In this document: positions 22,830 to 33,400 of the stretch, in pieces
How positions within the stretch are numbered: position 1 is the stretch's first letter
Layout: every line of letters begins with the position of its first letter
Assembly: GCA_023376005.1 (NCBI GenBank)
Contig: CM042181.1
Location: 23,736,049 to 23,800,048, forward strand
DNA: 64,000 nt
DNA from: Doryteuthis pealeii
Taxonomy: Eukaryota > Mollusca > Cephalopoda > Myopsida > Loliginidae
Direction: 5' to 3'
Notes under the pieces: model-generated
What the model was told of the DNA's origin: nothing
Seen by the model: only the letters and a program-made list of their open reading frames with translations
The model's database searches: none
Translations under genes and position numbers: made by a program

Positions 22830-23285
22830 TAAAATTTGGAAGAGTAAATGCACAACGGGGTGCCAGTAATTTGATCGAAGAATGACCCCAGAAATAGATT
22901 TAAAAATAAAAACAGAAGTTCCGGGTGTTGACTGGAAACAGATGTGACGCAGGAACGAGAAACGGGGAGAAGAAAATCAGCCTCTTTTTCGACTGGGCTC
23001 TGGTGAGAGCAGACATGTCTGCCAGTCCCTTGTATTGGGATTGCGACAGCAGTAGTAAACATGATGTACGACAAAATAATTTGACCATACCCTCTCTCTC
23101 TTTCTCTCTATCTTTCCTTCTCTTTGAAAAAGAACCCATGAGCATAGAAATAAATAAAACATCCTCTTGGGACTATACAACTTGCGTATATGTTGTTTCT
23201 GAACTAACGACTCTTACTACTACTAACGGTGACTACTACTACTACAACTTGAGTTGGCTTATGCAACACATATCGCCCTGTTACA
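22830..23285 (+). repeat. possible solo LTR in intron 1
   Basis: A more GC-rich island (22920-23075) is followed by aataaataaaacatcctctt and ttggctt-atgcaacacat. A polyadenylation-like signal followed by a short downstream stretch resembles the R-U5 part of an LTR. Overlapping frames on both strands here have no protein family match, and the boundaries were not identified. Confidence 0.3.
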
Positions 23286-23429
23286 ATTGTCTTATTGATT
23301 AACGATCATCTAATAATTAGACTCTTACTACTACTAACGACGACTAGAACAACTTGAGTTGGTTTATGCGATATGTATCGTTCTGATACAGATATCGTTC
23401 TGAAGTTATGCTACAAATTTCTGAAGAAG

Positions 23430-23541
23430 CCTTGTAAATACACAGAGGCGAAATATTGACTGAAATTGTTTGTGTTTTTATCCACTGTGTTCTTCACCAT
23501 TTACTCACATTTTGTTGGATTTTTCCTAATCTGTTAATTTC

Positions 23542-23586
<45 letters not shown>
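23430..23586 (+). repeat. repeat copy (as at 5100-5240) ending in (AT)n
   Basis: gaggcgaaatattgact and cacattttgttggatttttc, then a TA run of about 40 bases at 23548-23586. Confidence 0.6.
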
Positions 23587-23589
<3 letters not shown>

Positions 23590-23633
23590 CTTATTGATTA
23601 ACCATCATCTAATAATGATACCTTCATTTTCAG

Positions 23634-23762
23634 GTGTGTTTCTCCCAACACTTTGCGACAAAGAAGAATGCTTGGACAAAGATCGACAACTAAATAAACC
23701 CTTATGCATTGCTTGGAGTAATTCGGGTCGGAATCATTACATTCCACTGGTTGGAATTGAAG
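23634..23762 (+). CDS. VCPIP1: VCPIP1-type OTU deubiquitinase, coding exon 2
   Basis: Acceptor cattttcag ends at 23633; donor AAG|GTCAGT starts at 23763. With the single base left from exon 1 it encodes GVFLPTLCDKEECLDKD, then LNKPLCIAWSNSGRNHYIPL and VGIE. The NHYIPLV block supplies the catalytic His of the OTU domain, completing the triad started in exon 1. The 129-base exon is phase 1 at both ends. Sequence and order match the vertebrate protein closely. Confidence 0.92.
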
Positions 23763-23843
23763 GTCAGTTATATGTTCAGCTTTTTATTTATAATCTTAAC
23801 CACAAAATCTGTTCTGTATTTCTCTCTCTCTCTCCATTCAAAT

Positions 23844-24146
23844 CAAAGACTCTTTTGCCTGCCCCACCTGGGGGTCCAGTGTGCTTCGGCCACTGGACCG
23901 GGTTAAAGTACAATTATTAGCGTCGATCCCAGGGGGCTTTCCCCCCAGGCAACACCTTCCCCCTTGACTTAAAGGGGCAGGGCTGGGTTTATTGCCCAGC
24001 GCCTGAGGCGCCCCCCTTGAGGGGGAATGCTGAAGGGATTGACACAATTTTTGTTCTTTCCCACCCATGAGCTTCGGCTTGTGGGTGGACCCACATTAAA
24101 ACGAGGCTTTGTGCCCAGTCCATACAAGTGGGGTATGCGACAAATA
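23844..24146 (+). repeat. GC-rich structured insert with long flanking direct repeats
   Basis: About 300 bases at much higher GC than the surroundings, rich in short hairpins (ggtccagtgtgcttcggcca / ctggacc; ccagggggctttccccccagg; cccttgagggg). It is flanked by copies of ctctctctccattcaaat at about 23826-23843 and 24153-24170. Long duplications of this kind are made by target-primed retrotransposition, so this is probably a SINE or other retrotransposed small RNA. A related block lies at 29120-29215 in inverse orientation. Confidence 0.6.
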
Positions 24147-24263
24147 CTCTCTCTCTCTCTCCATTCAAATTTTTAAAAAAGAAACTTTCTCTCTTTCTCT
24201 AAGAAAAAGTTGTTATCATAACTAGGAAAAAACGCCCTCTGGGCAGTGTAAAAATTAATTTTT

Positions 24264-24324
24264 GAAAGATTTTACCAGAGTGACACCCACTCTGGTAAAA
24301 TCTTTCAAAAATTAAAATTCAGTG
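24264..24324. repeat. perfect small hairpin
   Basis: tttttgaaagattttaccag, then a short spacer, then ctggtaaaatctttcaaaaa. A stem of about 25 base pairs with a loop of about 10 bases. Confidence 0.85.
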
Positions 24325-24763
24325 GCAGAGGGTTTTTATCATAAGTAAGCAAAATCATTAAATTTATTTAAGGAGTAAAAATAGAAAAAAATTGAAATGG
24401 GAACTTAGTTCTGTCTCTCTGAAATAAAATGTTGCATTCATCTATTAATTATTAATTATATAATTATTTTGAATATTTTACACATAAATTTTACACAAAA
24501 ATCATAGTTACTTATCTATTTGTAAACTTTTTAGTTAACTTTTTGTTACTGAAGAAAGGGCGAAAGTAAAAAAATAATTTTAAAAATTGATTACAAATTT
24601 CGTAAATAATTTTTTCCATTCAAAGTAATACAATTTTTTGGTTAATTTCATAGTTTATATAGTTTATTTATTACAATGGAAAAGAACAGCTTCTATTTAT
24701 TTTAGTGATATTAATTGTTGTTCATTCTATGTATTGACGATTTCAGTAATTGAGACGTAAGCA

Positions 24764-25260
24764 CATCATAGTAAGATTATTGCTAGAGCAATATGGTTAA
24801 AATGCTTGGACAAAAAGAATAAAGAAATTTTCAACTTAATAGTGTGAGGATCTTTCTATATACAAAATCATCTGTTGAAAGGAAATCTGTATTTTAATGA
24901 ATCCTTATGTTACCATAAAAGAGGGGGGATGAGGGTACATCATAGTAAGATTGTTGCTAGAGCAATATGGTTAAAATGCTTGGACAAAAAGAATAAAGAA
25001 ATTTTCAACTTAATAGTGTGAGGATCTTTCTATATACAAAATCATCTGTTGAAAGGAAATCTGTATTTTAATGAATCCTTTATGTTACCATAAAAGAGGG
25101 GGATGAGGGTACATCATAGTAAGATTGTTGCTAGAGCAATATGGTTAAAATGCTTGGACAAAAAGAATAAAGAAATTTTCAACTTAATAGTGTGAGGATC
25201 TTTCTATATACAAAAATCATGGAAGAAATAATCTGTATTATAATGAATCATTTTTAAAAA
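24764..25260 (+). repeat. tandem repeat, about 172-base unit, 2.8 copies
   Basis: Units start catcatagtaagattgttgc and include aaaatgcttggacaaaaaga and gtgtgaggatctttctatat. The first two copies are nearly identical; the third is truncated. It lies in intron 2 of the VCPIP1 homologue. The sequence around tagagcaata also occurs at 7440-7465. Confidence 0.9.
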
Positions 25261-25264
25261 TCTT

Positions 25265-25820
25265 TCCATAATTTGATCCGTATCTAGATATTGTATTAAT
25301 AGTGTATATTTTATGCAAGGATTCTCTTATTCAAGAATCTTTTCAAAATATTTCCAATGTGTATTTGAGAAGATAGTAAAAAGTGGAGATGCCCAAAGAG
25401 CATAACAAACAAACAAATAATAATAATAATAATTGAATGTGTCTTAGTATTAATGCAATGGATTGTAAAAAAACAAGAGTTGCAAACTGTTATATCCCGA
25501 GATGTAGGAATAACAAATGATAATAAAGACAGTTTAACATATAACAATATTTGTTTTATTCATTCTCACTGACAGGGAATACAGTGGGATGGTTTTAGAT
25601 AGAATTCAACTGTGTATGCTCATACATGGGCCAGTCCTTTGTTTGCATGACTCTCTACTTGTCAGTTTTCTGTCACTGAGTATATCCGGTATAGAATCAT
25701 TAGGGGAGATAACTCTCCCTAACACAAACAATGCTACTCTAATGGCAAATAAATGAATAAAGCTTTTATGAAAAATATAAAAAAGAAAGTAAAATCATTT
25801 ATTAATTCTAAGATGTTTCT
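25265..25820. other. intronic DNA, nothing recognised
   Basis: Intron 2 sequence with a short (TAA)n near 25418-25433. No exon signature or repeat family was seen. Confidence 0.5.
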
Positions 25821-25825
25821 TTCAG

Positions 25826-25952
25826 GCAAACACCACCTCGTCTCCCTCGGAGTATGTTGCAGAAAGCTTGGGGAGTGGATGTTCAGTGGATTAATACATA
25901 CATCGACTTTGATGAGAATGACTGCTGCACAATTGGAGGAAATAAACTTACT
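25826..25952 (+). CDS. VCPIP1: VCPIP1-type OTU deubiquitinase, coding exon 3
   Basis: Acceptor tttctttcag ends at 25825; donor CT|GTAAGT starts at 25953, phase 0. The homologous frame reads QTPPRLPRSMLQKAWGVDVQ, then WINTYIDFDENDCCTIGGNKL. This is the conserved linker after the OTU catalytic His (family: P..LP...LPKAWGV...I..YI.F....C.IGG). Exon 2 ends with one spare base, but this exon offers one base before its first homologous codon. As written, the join is one base short of being in frame. An alternative acceptor at 25812 restores the frame but has a poor pyrimidine tract. Confidence 0.82.
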
Positions 25953-26034
25953 GTAAGTATCACTGTGATGCTTAAGGATGGAATCCTGATGGCAGAACAG
26001 TCATGTCAGATAAAATGTGACATTTCTTCTTCAG

Positions 26035-26600
26035 CCCTGTCAGCTGGGGCTTTAGAATACACTGACTGAACCTCTGCAGAGGGGTAAGACCCCCCCCAAT
26101 GGGGCCATCTGTTTGCTGTGGGTTGCGACCCATAAGGCTTAAGAATGGCGGCTAAGCAGTTCATGACATACAATACTCCATTTAGGCCCTTACTTAAGCT
26201 AGACAGGCAGACGGAGGAGCCCTTCTAATCAATCTGCTGGTCATGTCAAGCCCTAGCACCTATATGATTGCACTTATGGCAAACCCTAACCCTTTTTATC
26301 GTATATGTGCTAGAAGGCGGTGGTTGAGGGTTTTCATGTCCTGGGAATGATGTTAAACTGTATCTGACGGTGAGGTTCCAGTTCTGGAGAATGTGGAGCA
26401 CCCCTTCTTCATCATTGCTCCTTGGTCCACTCTGACCCGGAGTGGTAGTACCTGTTAGGGTTCCATCTATGGGTTAATAGAAAAATGTGTTTATAAACAA
26501 AATTGAGTATGCATTAAGAATGAATTTATTTCAAAACTTTGTCAGCATTAAATGACCCACTAAGGTTGATATGCCGTAAAACAAACAAACAAACACATTT
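26035..26600 (+). repeat. repeat family B, longest copy
   Basis: Starts near cagctggggctttagaat, includes cctctgcagaggggtaagac, ggtcatgtcaagccctagca, tctgacggtgaggttccagt and acccggagtggtagtacctg. It ends aaggttgatatgccgtaaaa with a (CAAA)n tail. Defines the family together with 46560-46945. It lies in intron 3 of the VCPIP1 homologue. Confidence 0.8.
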
Positions 26601-27300
26601 CTTCTTTGTTAGTCTTTTTAATTTTCAAACACTAATGCATTCAAATGCAGAAGAAAGTGTTATCACTAGGATTATGATGCTGCATGACCCATATAGATAT
26701 TGTTGGGTTTGAATTAGAATTTCTCTTTGAGAGAAACTCTTTTGAAATGGTCCAAAAATTCAAGGTAACATCAATCCTTTGAAAGTCTCTCCAGCAAACG
26801 AAATGCAATTCCTTTCCCAACTGAACACGGCACTCTCACATCAAATAGCAGTCGTCAGATTTCACTTGCCGTCCAAACACTTTCTTCCTCACTCGCCCTG
26901 TCAGCGACAGTCCGTCTTTATTCCTGCTCGTTCGAATGCGCTTATGCAAATTCGGATATACTTTATTTGGGTCTCTACTAACAACACCTCAGCTACGAGG
27001 AGTTAGCGAGTTTGAGTATCTGTAGCTGCTCGCCACAGGCCAAACATATCCTGACGCGCTTTGTTCATGGGGGCTGGGAATCTGCTTGTTCATAAGGCTG
27101 CCTTTCAGTCTTGTCACAGAAACTAGGGAACTTTGCTCTTCGACTTTTGATTTCTGTTGTATTCTGGATTGAGAAAGAGAGAGCATTACAAATGTTGTCT
27201 CAAGATGAAGGATTTTTCCATTATTACAAACTCTTTATTTTTATATTATTTTTTATTTATCTTTTGTTTTATTATCAAGTTTGTCAAAACCTGCAGAACC
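26600..27300. other. intronic DNA, unassigned
   Basis: A slightly GC-richer part (26800-27130) has frames on both strands without family signatures. It might be retroelement LTR but has no clear ends. Confidence 0.4.
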
Positions 27301-27304
27301 CTAA

Positions 27305-27575
27305 GTGTTCATAGTGTAATGGTTATCATCGTAGGAAATGGACTTGGTGAGCTGAGTTCAAATCCTGTATGAGGCTTTTTGCATTTCACATGGTGTTAAT
27401 GCCTTTGGGAAAGGTATGCCTCCAACTATGGATAAATAGTAGGGCAGACTGGCTCTTTACCTGTTCTAGAAGAGAAGGAAAACTTTGAATTCAAACCTGT
27501 TAAACTCTGCTCAAGAAATTGACCTTGTGTCACATCCTGCTCTTACTAAGGGTTGGTATGTATGTATATATATAT
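27305..27575 (+). repeat. SINE family A full-length copy, tail type II
   Basis: The tRNA-like head has box-A-like tagtgtaatggttatcatc and box B gagttcaaatcctg. The body follows (tttgggaaaggtatg, ctatggataaatagtagggc, ggaaaactttgaattcaaac, ctgttaaactctgctc). The tail is ttgaccttgtgtcacatcct with gggttggtatgta and a TA run. Other copies are at 5608, 6838, 7256, 8588, 17467, 29913, 38320, 40000 and 50645. Confidence 0.85.
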
Positions 27576-27579
27576 ATAT

Positions 27580-27895
27580 ATGAGAAGAATGAATAAAGAA
27601 TAGAAGAACAGAATGGATAATAAAAGATGAATTTAAACAATATCACTTACACATGTGTTTCGGTCAGTTCATCTCTGTGTACACGGTTCAAACTATTATT
27701 ATCATTAAATAAACAAATGAAATGAAATAATAATAATAGAAAAATATTTCATTTCATTTGTTTATTTAATGATAATAATAGTTTGAACCGTGTACACAGA
27801 GATGAACTGACCGAAAACATGTGTAAGTGATATTGTTTCAATTCATCTTTATTATCCATTTCTGTCTTTCTTTTCTTTATTCATTCTTTCTCATA
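27580..27895. mobile_element. near-perfect palindrome (fold-back element)
   Basis: Arms of about 145 bases at 27580-27722 and 27753-27895 pair almost base for base (ttcggtcagttcatctctgt with acagagatgaactgaccgaa). The loop is about 30 bases. It is flanked by TA and CA microsatellites. No coding. It lies in intron 3 of the VCPIP1 homologue. Confidence 0.85.
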
Positions 27896-28169
27896 TTGTC
27901 GGATTCCTTTCCAATTCCATTTTTACACACACATATATATATATATAATTATATATACACACACACACACTAAACACAAGCCACAAGTAGGATACACCAA
28001 GTGAAGATACAACTACTTAGTCTAACAGATCAATTACTACTATCTTACCAACCATTTAACCATGAGAGATACCTTAATGACCCACTATATGTAAGATAAT
28101 CCAAGAAGGCCAAAGAATATATTAGCCAAAATGATACTAGCCCTCCAAAATGTATATAATAGTGAAATG

Positions 28170-28657
28170 GGTAATTTATGGGGAAGTGCGTCCTGGTCTC
28201 CTGCCTTAAAAATTGCTACCTGGTGACTATTAAAATAACGACCCAGCTCAGTCTATTCAAAACTATCCATCTTCATATCTATCTCAATTTGTTCATATTT
28301 ATCTATATTACTTTAAATACTAAGATTTTTTTTTTATTTAAGTTTGTTTAATGTCTTGTTTTTAGTTTAAATAAACAAGAATTACGACAAAAAAATGATG
28401 TGACCCCCCCCCCCAATACATTTACTTGTCAAAAATATCTATCTATCTCCATTTGTTCATATCTATCTATATTATTTTGTTTGTTTATCTATCTCCGTCT
28501 ATTCCAAACTATATATCGATCTTCATATCTAAACAAGAATTACGACAAATTATGATAAATAAACAAGAATTACGACAAGCTGGGGTTGTTATTTTGATAG
28601 TCACCGGGTAGCAATTTTTGAGGCAGGAGACCGGGACGCACTTCCTCATAAATTACT
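28170..28657 (-). mobile_element. hAT-like MITE, family M1, copy 2
   Basis: A 488-base copy in inverse orientation to copies 1 and 3, with terminal inverted repeats ggtaatttatggggaagtgc and gcacttcctcataaattact. It is flanked by the exact 8-base duplication GTGAAATG (28162-28169 and 28658-28665). No transposase inside. Confidence 0.85.
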
Positions 28658-28739
28658 GTGAAATGTATTCATCGTTCAAATTGATTCGTGAAGAAGGAAA
28701 TTACTGTTTTTGTTTTGTTCAGCAGGATAGGTAAGTCCA

Positions 28740-29290
28740 GAAACTAATGTCTTGTTCTAGTGTCCCTGGCAAAAATTATGGAATTAATACACACTTAAGC
28801 ATGTTATCCTTTTTTTTTATTAGCAGTAAATAAACTAATAACAGTTAAGATTCAAAACATTTTTTATAAAGAATATTGCTTTAAATTAGTGAAATCCATG
28901 TCTGCCATGCAAATTAAGGAGGGCCAAATAAGTTTTCTAATTTTTGTTTTCAATAATTTCCATAATATTTTTCTCTGCATGGATTTGGGAAAAATTATAT
29001 TTGTAGAAGTTATCCTCCAGATATAGAAACAATATGATACTCACCATCGCAGTGGGGTTCTAACTACCGTCGAGTTAGCAGACGAGAACAACAGGCAAGC
29101 TGTAACTTAAATACAGTCCTTGCATGCTGCTGGCATAATGCAAAGTGATGGCTGATCAAGGGGCAGGCCTGGGGGATGGCCCCCTGGGATCAATGCTGTT
29201 ACTTACATCAACAAAAGGCAGGAGTGAATTTCAGAGTGTGCGATAATTCTATAATTTTTGCCAGGGGTATATAGTACAATTAATTATGTC
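28740..29290. other. intron 3 remainder with a GC-rich block
   Basis: Mostly unassigned. The segment 29120-29215 (aggggcaggcctgggggatg, ccccctgggatcaatg) resembles, in inverse orientation, part of the GC-rich insert at 23844-24146. Confidence 0.4.
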
Positions 29291-29301
29291 TTGTTTTGCA
29301 G

Positions 29302-29412
29302 GATAAATACATCCGGAAACTAATTAAAGCTATGGAAAAAGTCTACTATGAGAACAACCATGTACAGCCAGATTTGGTTGCCGACACATATCAGCTTTTA
29401 CGAAAGATCCAC
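29302..29412 (+). CDS. VCPIP1: VCPIP1-type OTU deubiquitinase, coding exon 4
   Basis: Acceptor cttgttttgcag ends at 29301; donor CAC|GTAAGC starts at 29413. A 111-base exon, phase 0 at both ends, encodes DKYIRKLIKAMEKVYYENNH and VQPDLVADTYQLLRKIH. This matches the conserved segment after the IGG motif (family: DKYL..L..AMEEVF....I.P.LVADV.Q). It is the last exon of the gene seen here. The conserved middle part, the UBX-like region and the C-terminus of the roughly 1200-residue protein are not found downstream in the window. Confidence 0.9.
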
Positions 29413-29594
29413 GTAAGCATGTGTAACCTTTTTTCTCTTTTAAGATTATTTAGATTCAATCAGATTAAGGAACTTTTATTTCTCTTTTGATGGAATTTTT
29501 AGATTTTAAACCTCAAATAAAAAAAATAATTTCAAATGTCTTGTAGACTAAAAGTAATGATTTGACCTATATTACTACTTCTTGAATTTTGAGA

Positions 29595-29870
29595 TGAGGC
29601 TTGATAATTAGTATTATTTGAATTATTCAGACTATTGTCCTCATCTTCATTTTATCTGTACAACGTTTGTCTGATGTGCCCTCCGGCCTTCTTCAGGTAT
29701 TTCTTGTTAGACTCAGGAACTTTCTCAGACTGGGGAACCTTCTTGTGAAAAGAAGGTTCCTGAGTCTGACAAGAAATACCTGAAGAATGCTGTACAGATA
29801 ACAATAAAGATGAGGACAATAGCCCGAATAATCCAATAATACTAACTGATCTTAATGTAGATAAATTCTA
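29595..29870. mobile_element. fold-back element F1, copy 2
   Basis: Arms (agtattatttgaattattca against gaataatccaataatact) and a longer inverted core (caggtatttcttgttagact against agtctgacaagaaatacctg). The loop and the end gagatgaggcttga match copy 1 at 9831-10090. About 240 bases in all. Confidence 0.75.
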
Positions 29871-29912
29871 AGAATTCCTGTGACAACTGTCAAAATGGAT
29901 AACCTTGTGTAT

Positions 29913-30045
29913 GTATCTACTCAATCCTTCTGCTAGGAGTATGATGTGACACAAGGTCAATTTTAAGCAGTGTTCAGCTGTTTTAAATCAGAGTTTCTTT
30001 TCTTTTAGATCAGGACCAGTCTGCCCTATATTTCCATAGTTTGAA
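29913..30045 (-). repeat. SINE family A fragment, tail type II
   Basis: Minus-strand tail (tgatgtgacacaaggtcaat on the plus strand) followed by the start of the body. Truncated before the head. Confidence 0.65.
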
Positions 30046-30140
30046 AGCAGAAGGGGGGGTTATAAATGGCCAGTTTAATAAGAGTAGCCTTGTTATATCT
30101 TATGTCCATCCTGTAGGCTTAGCACAGTGCATCTCTCTCT

Positions 30141-30240
30141 NNNNNNNNNNNNNNNNNNNNNNNNNNNNNNNNNNNNNNNNNNNNNNNNNNNNNNNNNNNN
30201 NNNNNNNNNNNNNNNNNNNNNNNNNNNNNNNNNNNNNNNN
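30141..30240. other. assembly gap, 100 N
   Basis: Exactly 100 undetermined bases, the conventional size for a gap of unknown length. It separates the last VCPIP1 exon from the retroelement that follows and hides the start of its 5' LTR. Confidence 0.98.
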
Positions 30241-30499
30241 GAAGGAGAGATGAGTGCACAAGAAAGTGACACGTGGGAGAGTCAGTTGACGACTTAGACG
30301 GAAGAGACAGACCAGTTTCCACGAGAGTCACCGTGGAACCTACTCACCTCAGCTCCTGGATTCCACACAAGTTTAAGAGGTTCAACCAAGCTTAGTACAA
30401 CTTGATGTAAAGCGCTAATTTTCTCACCAAAAAAAACTCATTGAAATCAACATTTTGTATTTTCTGGTTAATAATTCCAAAAAAGGAAGAAATACAACA
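30241..30499 (+). repeat. 5' LTR of a Ty3/gypsy element, left end lost in the gap
   Basis: Matches 34730-34978 with small indels (gaagagacagaccagttt, caaccaagcttagtacaact, tcaacattttgtattttct) and ends tacaaca. A TGG-starting sequence (tgggtgaaccccgac, 30501-30515) follows at once and may be the tRNA primer-binding site. Confidence 0.85.
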
Positions 30500-33400
30500 G
30501 TGGGTGAACCCCGACAAACGAAACAGAAAGCAACACTCGGATACAGAAATATATTTAAATTATATATATATATATATAGTTATAAGGAAAGAAAAAAATT
30601 GGGAGGGGGCAGCCCAAGAAGTAAGGGAAAAACGACTTCCCCCAACAAAGTTTAAACCCAATTAAAAAAGTACCGGGAATTCATGGAAACTACTGTAATG
30701 GATGGTTTACGATACTAGAAAGCCCATTCACCTACGAAATGGTAACGGCATCCAAAACAAGTTTTATGCTGTAGTATCAGCGTTACCAGCCGATGAAGTG
30801 TGTAAATTACCGGATTCTACCCTCGCACAACAAGACTACGAGGAAGTTAAAACGGACTTCTTATTTAGAAGCTCACGGAAACAAAACCGAGCTTCTAGAA
30901 AAGTTAATGTCAGCTACAACCATTTCAAGGGCGACCGTCGGAATATCTAAACGAAATGCTATCCGTAGCTAAACGGATAGGGGTTGGTGACGATAATTGT
31001 GAGACATAAATTCCTGCAGCATTACCGTCAGCGATAGCTCCAGTAATAGCCTCGCAAAAAGACTTAAACCTACCAACTTGGCAAATTAGCTGATGAGCTG
31101 ATACCATTAACTCACAATGATAAGGCATTCGTTGTTTCAGCGGCCTAAGAATATCAACAAAATCAAATAAAGAAAATACAACCAAGACACTTCAGTGCCA
31201 ATGGGTGTCAGGCCGTATCGGAATAAAACAACGGTCGAAAGTTTGCAGAGCGCATATCTATTTCGCCGATGAAGCAAGAACGTGTAAACCTTGGTGTAAA
31301 TGGCCCAAAAAGAACGATGTACAAATGCTACCGAGTTCCCGACCAGCAACACCTAATGGAAGTTGATGCGGAAAACTAAATAGGGCGAACAAGTTCAGTC
31401 CCACGAGGTTCGCCGCTATTAGAAATACATGCAAAACTAGGGGTACTAAATTGAAATTCATCGTAGATACTGGCGCAAGTATCTCGATATTACCAACTTC
31501 TGCAGTAAATGGTATTTCATTAAACCCGACTCCCATATCACTCTCCGCTGCAAACGGTGAGAGAATAAATGTTACGGACAAGCGAGTCTGGAAATTGGAA
31601 TACCCAGTCTAAGGAGAATCTTTCACCTGGACATTCGTGGTCGCTGATATCACCAACCCACTCCTTGGACTGGATTTCCTCAACAAGTTTGGTCTGATAA
31701 TAGACTGCAGTAACAAAACCATTTATGACCCTACAAATAGCCCAGAGAAAGAGTTTAAAAGTATCTGCATCATCGGTGAATCTAGTCGTAAATAAAACGG
31801 AGCTCCCGTCATTCGTACGGAACGTGATTAACGAAAAATATCCGGACTTAATCACACCACACAAGAACAATAACAAAAAATACTGCGACGTCTACCACAG
31901 AATTGACACGGGAAGCCACACGCCAGTATATGCAAAACCCAGGCGACTTAATGTAGAAAAACTGGAGGCGCGTGTAGTGAATTTAAAACCCTGCAAAAAG
32001 ACGGAGTGATCTCCCTTTCCAAGAGCGAGTGGTCTAGCCCACACATATGGTAAATAAACAAAACGGAGGATTTAGATGTTGTGGAGACTATCGTTCTCTC
32101 AATAGCATAACGAAGACTGACAGATACCCTATACCAAATATAAAACTCTTTTTCTGCAAAACTTGCGAAACAAAACGACGATTCTCCAAAATCGATTTAT
32201 TTCAGCCTACCACAAATTAAAATGCATCCGGACGATGTAGCGAAAACGGCTATAACCACCCCATTCGGACTGTACGAATATAAATTATATGCCGTTTGGA
32301 TTAAAAAATGCGTCAGACACGTTTCAACGGTATATGGAAAACATTTTTGAAGATATTGATTGTGTTTTATACATATTGATGACATTTTAATTTTCTCATC
32401 AAAAAGACATTGAACTGTTTTTAGTATTTTAAATGAACACAATTTAAAAATTTCTGCCACAAAATCTGCTTTCAATGTGACTTCCCTAGATTTCTTAGGC
32501 TTTTATTAGTGTAAATGGCTTTAAACTCCAATTAGTAAAATAGAAGAGTTAAAATCTTTCCTTCCCTAAGGACGCAAAAGGTTACGCAATTTCTGGGAAT
32601 GGTAGGATTTTATAGAAAATTAATACCAACATTTTCAGAGATAGTTTACCCTTATCTGAAAGAATGAGGTTATCCCCTAAAGGCTCGTTCACATTAATGA
32701 ATCTGAACGACAATCTTTCAATTCAATAATTAAGGAACTTAATGATACATCCTCATTAGCTCACCCTGAACTAACTGTACAAATTACCAGTTAGTCACCG
32801 ACAGTAGTAATATGCTATTGGCGCTGCATTGCACCAAATTGTGGAAGAAAAGCCAATACCGATCGGATTTTTCTCTAAAAAATTAACACAAACGCAAATT
32901 AGATATTCTACATTCGATCGTGAACTTTTAGCAGCTTATTTGTCAGTGCTGCACTTCCGTCACCTAATAGAAGGTCGCCAAGTGCTGCTTTTAACTGACC
33001 ATAAGCCATTATGTGGTGCATTTTATAGTTTTAAACCCCGCTAAATCAGACAGACAACAACGACAATTAGCTATCCTGACAGAATTTATTTCAGATATTG
33101 AACATGTAAAAGGTAGTCAGAATATAGTTGCTGATTGTCTATCCCGACCAACTCTTGCTGTACAAATAGATGTGTGTGATTTACCTGCACTTGCAGAAGC
33201 ACACAGGCATCTGATACTGAAATTCGATCTTTTCAGGATTTAAAAGATTCACCATACCTGGAGATAACCAGTTTATATGGTGTGACTTATCAACGTCTTA
33301 CCCCAGACCTTTTGTTCCATCTAAGTTGCGTGAATCCATATTCTATAGTATCCATTCCTAAATCACCCTGGCATTAAATCATCCATTAAGATGATTAAAG

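Noticed and set aside
22925..23302. 125-codon plus-strand frame in intron 1
   Set aside because: It overlaps three minus-strand frames and ends in simple trinucleotide repeats; more likely LTR sequence.
24764..25260. CRISPR-like array
   Set aside because: The 172-base units are contiguous tandem copies with no alternating unique spacers, and the genome is eukaryotic.
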